A DNA stretch of 10,453 bases, taken from positions 1 through 10,453 of the forward strand of contig JASLMQ010000316.1 of assembly GCA_030746455.1 (NCBI GenBank). Reading direction: 5' to 3'. The position numbers and the translations under genes were made by a program. The DNA is from Candidatus Latescibacterota bacterium. GTDB taxonomy: Bacteria > Latescibacterota > UBA2968 > GCA-2709665. Of this stretch, positions 1 through 5,790 are shown in pieces (within the stretch, counting starts at the first letter, position 1; the number at the start of each line of letters is the position of its first letter). The notes under the pieces were generated by a model, which was given only the letters and a program-made list of their open reading frames with translations, was not told the origin of the DNA and ran no database searches.

Positions 1-746
1 AGGCCGAGGCGGTGGAGGCCGAGGCGGTGGCCAACTCGAAGAAGGCAGGCTATCTGGCCGAGCAGCACGTTGCCGAGGAGTCGGCGAGGCAGAAGGGGCA
101 GGAGGCGGCAAGGGCCGCGGACGGTGCCATCCGGGTTGCACAGGAGCGGGCGGAGAAAGAGGCCGAGGACGCCAGGGCGTTGCGCGAGGAGGCGCGGCTG
201 AAGGCCGAAGTGGTGGTACCCGCCGAGGCCCAGAAGCAACAGCAGGTCGTCGAGGCCGAGGCCGAGAAGGCACAGAAGGCCATCGTGGCGGAGGGTGAGG
301 CCGCGGCCATCCTTGCCAGAATGCAGGCAGAGGCAGAAGGTACGCAGGCCATCCTTGATGCCAAGGCCGAGGGCTACAGGCGGCTGTTGGAGGCCTGCGG
401 CAGCAATGACCAGGCCGCAGCCGCCTTCCTCATCATCGAACGGCTGACCGAGGTTGCGGGCATCCAGGCCGAAGCCATTCAGAACCTCCCGCTGGAGAAG
501 GTGGTGGTCTGGGATACCGGCAACGGAGGCGGGGGACTGTCCAACCTGGGACAGCGGTTAATGGGAACGATCCCACCTATGCACGACCTGGCGAGACTGG
601 CCGGATTGGAGCTCCCCGAATTCCTCGGCAGGATGATGGGAGGAGGCGAACAGCAGACCGATACGTCCATCCGGAGCGACGACGGGGATAAGGCCGAAGG
701 GGATGAGGGGGAGACCCAGCCTGAGTCCCCGTCCCCGAAAGCCTGA
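1..746 (+). CDS. Flotillin-family protein, C-terminal part (5' truncated)
   Basis: This is the C-terminal portion of a flotillin/SPFH-type membrane scaffold protein. Flotillins form oligomers on the inner face of the cytoplasmic membrane. The frame is open to the window edge (first complete codon at base 3), so the N-terminal membrane anchor and SPFH domain lie outside; the GTG at 12 is probably not the true start. From about base 3 to 400 the protein is a heptad-like coiled coil rich in Glu-Ala and Lys, as in the flotillin stalk. A C-terminal flotillin signature follows: AIQNLPLEKVVVWDTG, a Gly run, then IPPMHDLARLAGLELPEFLG (570-629). The last ~30 residues are an acidic Asp/Glu/Lys tail ending at TGA 744-746. 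A GC hairpin follows the stop. Family assignment is strong from the C-terminal motif; the partner genes are not visible. Confidence 0.86.
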   Translation, partial: AEAVEAEAVANSKKAGYLAEQHVAEESARQKGQEAARAADGAIRVAQERAEKEAEDARALREEARLKAEVVVPAEAQKQQQVVEAEAEKAQKAIVAEGEAAAILARMQAEAEGTQAILDAKAEGYRRLLEACGSNDQAAAAFLIIERLTEVAGIQAEAIQNLPLEKVVVWDTGNGGGGLSNLGQRLMGTIPPMHDLARLAGLELPEFLGRMMGGGEQQTDTSIRSDDGDKAEGDEGETQPESPSPKA

Positions 747-748
747 GA

Positions 749-764
749 CGGCGGAAACCCGCCG
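749..764 (+). terminator. GC-rich hairpin just after the flotillin stop
   Basis: CGGCGG (749-754) pairs perfectly with CCGCCG (759-764) around a 4-base AAAC loop, three bases after the flotillin stop codon. There is no T-run, so it is at most a weak or Rho-assisted terminator or an mRNA 3' stabiliser. Confidence 0.35.
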
Positions 765-816
765 CCAGGACTCCACGCTCAACGTTCAGGAAACGGTCCA
801 GGTCTGGAGGCCGGTG

Positions 817-1045
817 ATGCAGTCCAGCAGCTCTCCTGGGAAGCGCCAGAAGCCGGATCGGCCGAACGCTCCTCCGGGTCGTCAAGGGGAAGCTGGTCTG
901 GGTCTTCGGCTACATCGAATGGACGACGATCCGGGTGGCATCCGGCCAGGCCGAGGGGTTGAGTGAGGCGCTCTCACCAATCGTCACCGCTTTGGTGCTT
1001 GGCACGGTCGGGTGGGGCTTCTTGCGGGCCCACAGGGTCCGGTAG
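817..1045 (+). pseudogene. Small two-helix membrane protein, apparently frameshifted
   Basis: An ATG at 817 has a good ribosome site (GGAGG at 806-810, 6-base spacing), but its frame turns into unlikely Gly/Arg/Pro-rich sequence. A second frame, one base on, is open from 818 to a TAG at 1043-1045. It reads like a real membrane protein: a basic start (ARSRIGRTLLRVVKGK), a hydrophobic stretch KLVWVFGYIEWTTIRVA, then ALSPIVTALVLGTVGWGF and a basic end RAHRVR. Third codon positions are mostly G/C in the ATG frame up to about 867 and in the second frame from about 835, so the shift should fall near 832-868. The second frame has no ATG or GTG start before its first hydrophobic helix. This could be a decayed gene, a sequencing or assembly indel, or a functional frameshift. 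The reconstructed product would be about 75 residues. I do not recognise the family; it could be a flotillin-operon membrane protein. Confidence 0.5.
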
Positions 1046-1083
1046 CGAAGCGCCTGGGCCTTCCTCCACTCAGGTGTGTCTTC

Positions 1084-1110
1084 CTTTCGCGTTTTTCGCG
1101 TCTTTCGTAG
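1084..1110 (+). repeat. T-rich 9-base tandem repeat, three units
   Basis: CTTTCGCGT, TTTTCGCGT and CTTTCGTAG follow one another without gaps in the leader of the kinase gene. The low-complexity T/CG pattern is unlike coding sequence and supports a kinase start downstream of it. A CCCC/GGGG mini-hairpin (1113-1116 with 1123-1126) follows. Confidence 0.5.
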
Positions 1111-1139
1111 TTCCCCGCTTCTGGGGGTCCGAGGCCAAC

Positions 1140-2768
1140 GTGACAAACCTGAACGGCCCATCGAACGGCTCCAGGACGCCCGACCGAATCGAGATCGCGG
1201 ACGCGCTCCCGGAGTCCGCCCACGAGGCGGCCCGGAGGCTTCGCACCCAGGGCGATGAGGCCCTCGAGTCAGGGGATCCCGACGCCGCGGCGCAGGCCTA
1301 CCACGCAGCCATTGCGTCGGACCCGAACAGCATCCGAGCGCACCACAATCTGGGCGTCGCCCTGTACGCGAACGAGGACTGGGAAGGGGCTCGGGCCTGC
1401 TTCGAACGGTGTTTCGAGCTTGCCCCAGACGACGGGGACCTCCGCTTTAAGGTCGGCCTCTGCGAGCTCAAGAAGGTCGACCTCAACAAGGCCCGCAGAG
1501 CCTTTGGCGAGGCACTCGAGCTCGACGACGATCATCTCGGCTCCCGCTTCGAGCTGGCCCTGCTCTATGCACGGGGAGACGCCCCTGGATCCGACGGACG
1601 GCAGAAGGCCCAAGAGGCCCTCAAGGCCATCCTGGCCGCTGCCGACCGCGGCGTGCCCTGCGCGAACTTGGACCGGGTCTGCTTCCTCCTGGGGAGCCTG
1701 CTCGACGACACTGCGAAGGGGCGCGATGAGGCCATCGCCATTTACCGGCGCGGAATCGAGGCCGAGCCCCTGTTCGCCCCCGGGCACAACAACCTCGGCG
1801 TGCTGCTGATGCAGGCCGGGCAGACCATTCCCGCGCTGGGCGCCTTCAAGATCGCGATCCACCTCGAGCCCGACTACGTCCTTCCCTACCGCAACCTGGC
1901 TCGACTCCTCTTCGACCAGATGAACCCCTCGCAGATGGAACGCGAGTCCACCTCGATCATCGAGGAATTCGGCGCCCAGTCGGCCTCGGTCCTCTCCCGC
2001 CTGTCCCTCGAGCTCATCGACCTGGGCCGCGCGCAGGTCTTCGAGAGCCTCTACACCCGGGGCCATCAGCTCAAGAACCTGATGGGCGTCGTGGGCAGTC
2101 GCATGCGCCGGCTGATCAAGGGCCGAACCGGCGACGCCCCCGAGCTCGACGACCTCAAGGAGATCGCCCACGAGCAGGAGCGGATCTACGATCAGTGGGT
2201 CGACTATCTTCGGTCCATGAAGCACGATTCCCTGAACCCCACGCTGGTGGACATCCCCGTGCTGGCGCGAAGGACCTGCGAGACCGTCGGGATCCGGTAC
2301 GTCGGCGACAACCTTCGGTTCGCAACCGAGCCGGACGTCCCCCAGGTCCGCGCCGACCCCGCCATGCTGCGCGAGGCCATCACCAACCTGGTGATGAACG
2401 CCTCGGAGGCCATCGGCGAGGACGGCCAGGTGACCGTTCAGACGGGTTACGACTCGCGGCGGGCCTCGGTCTACATCGAGGTCGAAGACGACGGCCCCGG
2501 GATTCCCCAGGCCGTTCAGGCCAGGATCTTCGATCCCGGCTACTCGACCAAGGAGAAAGGGAACGGCTACGGCCTGAGCATCTGCGACCGCATCGTCTCC
2601 GCCCATCGGGGGAACCTCAGGGTGATCAGTCGGCCCGGAGCCGGGGCCGTGTTCCGGATCGACCTGCCAGTCGATTTCGAAATCACGTCGGGCAAGGATG
2701 CGATCCGCCTGCAGGGCACGCCCTCGCAAACGCCCAACGGTCCCCTGTCGGAAGAATTCATAGAGTAA
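1140..2768 (+). CDS. Soluble TPR-containing sensor histidine kinase
   Basis: This is the sensor half of a two-component system and should autophosphorylate on His and pass phosphate to the regulator encoded next. I start it at GTG 1140 (GAGG at 1131-1134, 5-base spacing), giving 542 residues; the frame is open back to 963, but that stretch covers the T-rich repeat and looks noncoding. TPR-like helices fill about residues 28-260, with typical units such as SIRAHHNLGVALY and APGHNNLGVLLMQAG. The dimerisation region carries the likely phospho-acceptor His309 (GHQLKNLMG). The ATPase domain shows the N box (ITNLVMNASEAI, Asn416/Asn420), the G1 box (EDDGPGIP, about 449-456), the phrase IFDPGYSTKEKG and the G2 box GNGYGLSI (474-481). 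There is no signal peptide or membrane segment, so the sensor is cytoplasmic and the TPR part probably senses a protein partner or an internal signal. Function is clear; the signal is unknown. Confidence 0.9.
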   Translation: MTNLNGPSNGSRTPDRIEIADALPESAHEAARRLRTQGDEALESGDPDAAAQAYHAAIASDPNSIRAHHNLGVALYANEDWEGARACFERCFELAPDDGDLRFKVGLCELKKVDLNKARRAFGEALELDDDHLGSRFELALLYARGDAPGSDGRQKAQEALKAILAAADRGVPCANLDRVCFLLGSLLDDTAKGRDEAIAIYRRGIEAEPLFAPGHNNLGVLLMQAGQTIPALGAFKIAIHLEPDYVLPYRNLARLLFDQMNPSQMERESTSIIEEFGAQSASVLSRLSLELIDLGRAQVFESLYTRGHQLKNLMGVVGSRMRRLIKGRTGDAPELDDLKEIAHEQERIYDQWVDYLRSMKHDSLNPTLVDIPVLARRTCETVGIRYVGDNLRFATEPDVPQVRADPAMLREAITNLVMNASEAIGEDGQVTVQTGYDSRRASVYIEVEDDGPGIPQAVQARIFDPGYSTKEKGNGYGLSICDRIVSAHRGNLRVISRPGAGAVFRIDLPVDFEITSGKDAIRLQGTPSQTPNGPLSEEFIE

Positions 2769-2771
2769 GAT

Positions 2772-2848
2772 CAGACCACTGACCACAGACGACACCATTG
2801 CGCCGTGAGGCCGGTTTTCCGGTGGTCCGTGGTCTGTGGTCCGTCGTC
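2772..2848. repeat. Intergenic palindromic repeat, copy A
   Basis: The left arm (2774-2796) is built from units like GACCACTGACCACAGACGAC. The right arm (2821-2848) is roughly its complement (GGTCCGTGGTCTGTGGTC, then CGTCGTC). The arms pair over about 21 bases with 4 mismatches, around a centre holding CCGG-TTTT-CCGG (2811-2822). Both arms are loose 7-base iterations (TGTGGTC, CGTGGTC, CGTCGTC). The 20-mer at 2829-2848 recurs exactly at 5709-5728. It fills most of the gap between kinase and regulator. Confidence 0.75.
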
Positions 2849-2923
2849 GTGCGTATCCAGGCTCAGACGCCTGGGTCTGCAGCAGGTGCCCCTCTCACCA
2901 CCATACGTCTCACAGGTCTTCCC

Positions 2924-4330
2924 GTGAATGCCCACATCCTAATTGCAGACGACCAGCCCGAGGTTCTCGACATGCTCGCCCGAAGCCTGGTGGCCGAAGG
3001 CCGAACCGTTCATGCCTGTGCCTCGGGGACCGAAGCGCTGACCTATCTCCGAGAGACGAAAGGGGAAGTGGACCTGGCCATCCTCGACCTCGATTTCGGT
3101 CCCGACGAGCCGGACGGCCTCGAGGTGCTCCAGCAGATGCGATCGGAGGACCCGGACCTCCCCGTCATCATCCTCACCGGGAAGGGAACGGTCGACACGG
3201 CCGTCGCCGGACTCCGGCTGGGTGCGGCAGACTTCATCGAGAAGGACTTCTACGTCGAGGACCGGCTTGAGCTCAGTCTCGAGAAGGTCGACCGGATGCT
3301 CCGCGTCCTCCAGGAGAACGCCCGGTTGCAGGCGGCCGTGGACGACCTGGACCGGGAGAACCGATACTATCGCGCGGAATTCGGCAAGCGGTATCAGGTC
3401 GTGAGCGTAAGCCCCCAGATGCAGCAGATCATGCAGCAGGCCCAGCGCATCGCCTCCATCCCGCGGCCGGTCCTTATCCTGGGCGACCGCGGCACGGGCA
3501 AGGAGCTCATCGCGGCGGCAATCCACTACGGAGGAAATCGGCAGGAGCGCCCCTTCGTCAAGGTCAACTGCGCCGCCCTCTCGGCCACCCTTCTGGAGAG
3601 TGAGCTGTTCGGACACGAAAAGGGCGCCTACACCGGGGCGACCGAGGCCCGGGCCGGGCGGTTCGAGACGGCAAACGGGGGCACCCTCTTTCTGGACGAA
3701 GTCGCCAACACGACGCCGGAGTTCCAGCAGAACATCCTGCGCGCCATCGAGTACCAGGAGGTCCAGCGCGTTGGTGCATCGGCGCCCATCCCCGTCGACG
3801 TCCGCATCATCGCCGCCACCAACGCAGACCTCGAGCAGGAGATGGCCGAGGGCCGGTTCCGTCGCGACCTCTACGACCGTCTCTGCTTCGAAGTCATCCG
3901 GATCCCCAGGCTCGGCCAGCGGCGCGAGGACGTCCAGCCCCTCGCCGAGTTCTTCGCCGAGAAGATCACCCAGGAGGTCCCGGACCTGGAGAACCGACCC
4001 TTCTCACCCGATGCGCTCAAGCGGCTCTACGCTCACGCCTGGCCGGGTAACGTGCGGGAGCTCAAGTTCGCCGTCGAGCGCGCGGCCTGTGTGGCACTCG
4101 GTGCGGCCATCGAGGTGGAAGATCTGCCGCCGGAGTTCCACGAATCGGCCCCCGCACCGTCATCGGAGGGGTACGAATCACAGACCCGGGCCTTTGAGCT
4201 CGGGCTGCTACGGCGCGCGCTCGAAGATGCCGCATGGAACCAGCGGGAAGCCGCCAAATCGCTCAAGCTCACCTACGACCAGTTCCGCCACCTCTACCGC
4301 AAGTACCGGCTGGACCACGAGAAGCCCTGA
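2924..4330 (+). CDS. NtrC-family response regulator (receiver, AAA+, Fis-type HTH)
   Basis: This is a transcriptional activator of the NtrC class that would respond to the kinase upstream. GTG 2924 is preferred (weak AGG at 2914-2916): it begins directly with the first receiver strand (NAHILIADDQ), whereas the open frame back to 2798 only translates the palindromic repeat. Length is 468 residues. Receiver: acidic pair Asp9/Asp10, phospho-acceptor Asp55 (ILDLD), Thr85 and Lys107. A coiled linker follows. The AAA+ domain has Walker A GDRGTGKE, the sigma-54 contact loop GAYTGA (Tyr in place of the usual Phe), Walker B GGTLFLDEV, the sensor phrase RIIAATNADLE and the arginine-finger region FRRDLYDRL. 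The C-terminus is a Fis-type helix-turn-helix (WNQREAAKSLKLTYDQFRHLYRKY). It likely activates sigma-54 promoters. Targets are not shown; the metabolic genes directly downstream are candidates. Confidence 0.94.
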   Translation: MNAHILIADDQPEVLDMLARSLVAEGRTVHACASGTEALTYLRETKGEVDLAILDLDFGPDEPDGLEVLQQMRSEDPDLPVIILTGKGTVDTAVAGLRLGAADFIEKDFYVEDRLELSLEKVDRMLRVLQENARLQAAVDDLDRENRYYRAEFGKRYQVVSVSPQMQQIMQQAQRIASIPRPVLILGDRGTGKELIAAAIHYGGNRQERPFVKVNCAALSATLLESELFGHEKGAYTGATEARAGRFETANGGTLFLDEVANTTPEFQQNILRAIEYQEVQRVGASAPIPVDVRIIAATNADLEQEMAEGRFRRDLYDRLCFEVIRIPRLGQRREDVQPLAEFFAEKITQEVPDLENRPFSPDALKRLYAHAWPGNVRELKFAVERAACVALGAAIEVEDLPPEFHESAPAPSSEGYESQTRAFELGLLRRALEDAAWNQREAAKSLKLTYDQFRHLYRKYRLDHEKP

Positions 4331-4361
4331 TTCAGCCGGTCGTCGAGACCCCTTCTGACAC

Positions 4362-4400
4362 CACCCGTCGATAATCGCTTGACTTTGACGGGTGTTTTTT
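4362..4400 (+). terminator. Hairpin plus T-run after the response regulator
   Basis: CACCCGTC (4362-4369) pairs perfectly with GACGGGTG (4387-4394) over an 8-base stem with a 17-base loop, directly followed by six T (4395-4400). This fits an intrinsic terminator for the regulator transcript, although the loop is long. Its right arm overlaps the promoter-like sequence of the next gene. Confidence 0.55.
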
Positions 4401-4413
4401 GTGTACCTATGAA
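4385..4413 (+). promoter_or_regulatory. Candidate sigma-70-type promoter for the URO-D-like gene
   Basis: TTGACG (4385-4390; 5 of 6 to consensus) and TATGAA (4408-4413; 4 of 6) are separated by exactly 17 bases. An alternative -35, TTGACT, lies at 4379-4384. The start codon is about 50 bases downstream. This is a weak call by eye. Confidence 0.4.
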
Positions 4414-4465
4414 TCATCGAGCATCAATGCCGACACCACCCAATCGTATCAGAGGAACTGCGTTC

Positions 4466-5629
4466 ATGACCGAACTCGAGCGCTTCCTCGCCGTGGTCAA
4501 CGGCGAGACCCCGGACTACATGCCGATCTTCGGGTTTCACGGGGCCCCCGGCATGAGCCGCGGGTGCATGAAAAAGACCCACGACCGTCTGGTGCACACG
4601 GGCATGCCCGCGTGGGTCGGTGGCAGCTACGGCCGGGGGCTGAAGGTGCGCGATGTCGACAGCTGGTACCGCTACTGGGGGACCACCGGCCCGATCACCC
4701 TGGACTTCTCGCTCGTGGGCGGGGCACGCGGCTTCAGGACGAATGTCCGCGTCGAGGGCGGCTACGAGGTTATCGAGTCCGAGAGCGGCGCCGTCACCCG
4801 TCAGGTGGTGGACAACGACATCACCTACATCATGCCTGAGTTCATCCGCTACGCTGTCCGAGACCGGGAGTCCTGGGAGTTCTACAAGGAGCGGAGCGAT
4901 CCCCGCCAGGCTCTGTCGCCCGAGGAGCTGGAATCGCGATGCCGGTCCTACGACGACCGGCAGGGCCCCCTGACCATCTCCGCGGGAGGTGGCTACGGCT
5001 TCGTGCGCGGATTGATGGGTCCCGAGGCTGCGAGCTATGCCTTCCACGACGACCCGGAACTCGTGCACGACATGATGGCCTGGAAGCTCGAGCAGACCGT
5101 GCGAGGCGTATTCCCCCTCATCGAGCGCCTCCGGCCGGAAATCGTCCAGCTCGGCGAAGACCTGTGCTACAACCACGGCATGCTGATCTCGCCGGATCAG
5201 TTCCGCACGTTCTTTGGCGGCTACTACCAGACCGTCTGCGACCACGCACACGCCCATGGTGCATCCCTGGTTGCCGTCGATACCGACGGCAACGCGATGG
5301 AGTTCGCGAGCCTCGCAGCCTCCCTGGGCGTTGATGGAATCTACCCGTGGGAAGTGAAGGCGGGGAACGACCTTTTCCGCATCAGGGAGGAGCTTCCCGA
5401 ATTCATCTGTTTCGGTTGGCTGGAGAAGGAAACCGTCAACGAGGGCAACGAGGACGCCATCGAGTCCGAGATCATGAGCAAGGTGACGCCGCTCCTCGAG
5501 AGAGGACGCTATTTCCCGAATGGCGACCACGGCATCCAGCCCCTGGTCACGTTCCCGAGCCTCCGCCGGTTCATGACCCTCCTGCACGAGGTTTGCGACA
5601 ACCCCGAAGGCGAGTTCCCGAGGGTCTGA
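4466..5629 (+). CDS. Uroporphyrinogen decarboxylase-fold protein (methylcobamide methyltransferase-like)
   Basis: This belongs to the URO-D superfamily, whose non-haem members (MtaA/MtbA-like) move methyl groups from corrinoid proteins to coenzyme M or a similar acceptor. ATG 4466 is chosen because AGAGGA (4451-4456) sits 9 bases upstream and the family-typical start MTELERFLAVVNGE follows; the frame is open further back to 4379. Length is 387 residues, near the family norm. Visible marks are TPDYMPIF near the N-terminus, GEDLCYNHGMLISPDQF (230-246) in the barrel, VDTDGN (271-276), PWEVKAGNDL (294-303) and NGDHGIQP (352-359). Where MtaA-type enzymes have a His-x-Cys zinc motif this protein has Asp272-x-Asp274, and the distal Cys region reads Asp-His. 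Metal use therefore probably differs, or the acceptor is not a thiol. Haem synthesis is unlikely given the MttB homologue downstream. A 6-base hairpin (GGGTCT 5622-5627 / AGACCC 5631-5636) straddles the stop. Confidence 0.88.
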   Translation: MTELERFLAVVNGETPDYMPIFGFHGAPGMSRGCMKKTHDRLVHTGMPAWVGGSYGRGLKVRDVDSWYRYWGTTGPITLDFSLVGGARGFRTNVRVEGGYEVIESESGAVTRQVVDNDITYIMPEFIRYAVRDRESWEFYKERSDPRQALSPEELESRCRSYDDRQGPLTISAGGGYGFVRGLMGPEAASYAFHDDPELVHDMMAWKLEQTVRGVFPLIERLRPEIVQLGEDLCYNHGMLISPDQFRTFFGGYYQTVCDHAHAHGASLVAVDTDGNAMEFASLAASLGVDGIYPWEVKAGNDLFRIREELPEFICFGWLEKETVNEGNEDAIESEIMSKVTPLLERGRYFPNGDHGIQPLVTFPSLRRFMTLLHEVCDNPEGEFPRV

Positions 5630-5636
5630 GAGACCC

Positions 5637-5735
5637 GACGACAGACCACAGAGGCCCGACCACGGACGACTGACGACAGACGACGGGAACGGCCGTCGGT
5701 TTGGTCTGGTGGTCTGTGGTCCGTCGTCCGTCGTC
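5637..5735. repeat. Intergenic palindromic repeat, copy B
   Basis: This is a larger relative of the repeat at 2772-2848. The left arm (5637-5686) carries ACAGACCACAG, GACCACGGACGACTGACGAC and CAGACGACGG; the right arm (5701-5735) carries GGTGGTCTGTGGTCCGTCGT followed by CCGTCGTC. The centre is a perfect 6-base stem CGACGG/CCGTCG (5681-5686 with 5693-5698) with a 6-base loop. The arms pair imperfectly over about 28 bases. It shares an exact 20-mer (5709-5728) with copy A. Confidence 0.78.
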
Positions 5736-5790
5736 AGATTGAGTCGCACAGCCGACTTGATCGACCCAAAGCTCAGCCAAGGAAGCAGAA

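Larger units (their letters stand above)
4357..4441 (+). repeat. Direct repeat pair GACACCACCC flanking the promoter
   Basis: GACACCACCC occurs at 4357-4366 and again at 4432-4441, 75 bases apart, on either side of the promoter-like sequence. A partial inverted copy (GGGTGT, 4391-4396) lies between them. The first copy overlaps the terminator stem. It may be a regulator site or chance. Confidence 0.35.

Noticed and set aside
1000..1014. Sigma-54 promoter suggested by TGGCACG at 1000-1006
   Set aside because: The -24 element is perfect, but the required TTGC at the correct spacing is absent (GGTG is present), and the site lies inside a probable coding frame.
963..1139. N-terminal extension of the kinase from GTG 963
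   Set aside because: It would translate a T-rich tandem repeat and overlap the small membrane-protein frame. GTG 1140 has a ribosome site and precedes the first conserved sequence.
1269..2798. Reverse-strand open frame of about 509 codons opposite the kinase
   Set aside because: The + strand has the TPR and histidine kinase boxes; the reverse product shows nothing recognisable.
2798..2923. N-terminal extension of the response regulator from TTG 2798
   Set aside because: It would translate the palindromic repeat. The receiver domain begins right after GTG 2924.
5637..5735. CRISPR array
   Set aside because: The short iterations are only about 7 bases and form inverted arms; there are no regular spacers between identical direct repeats.
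4424..5749. Reverse-strand open frame of about 440 codons opposite the URO-D-like gene
   Set aside because: It is an antisense shadow that also runs through the intergenic palindromic repeat. It has no family motifs.
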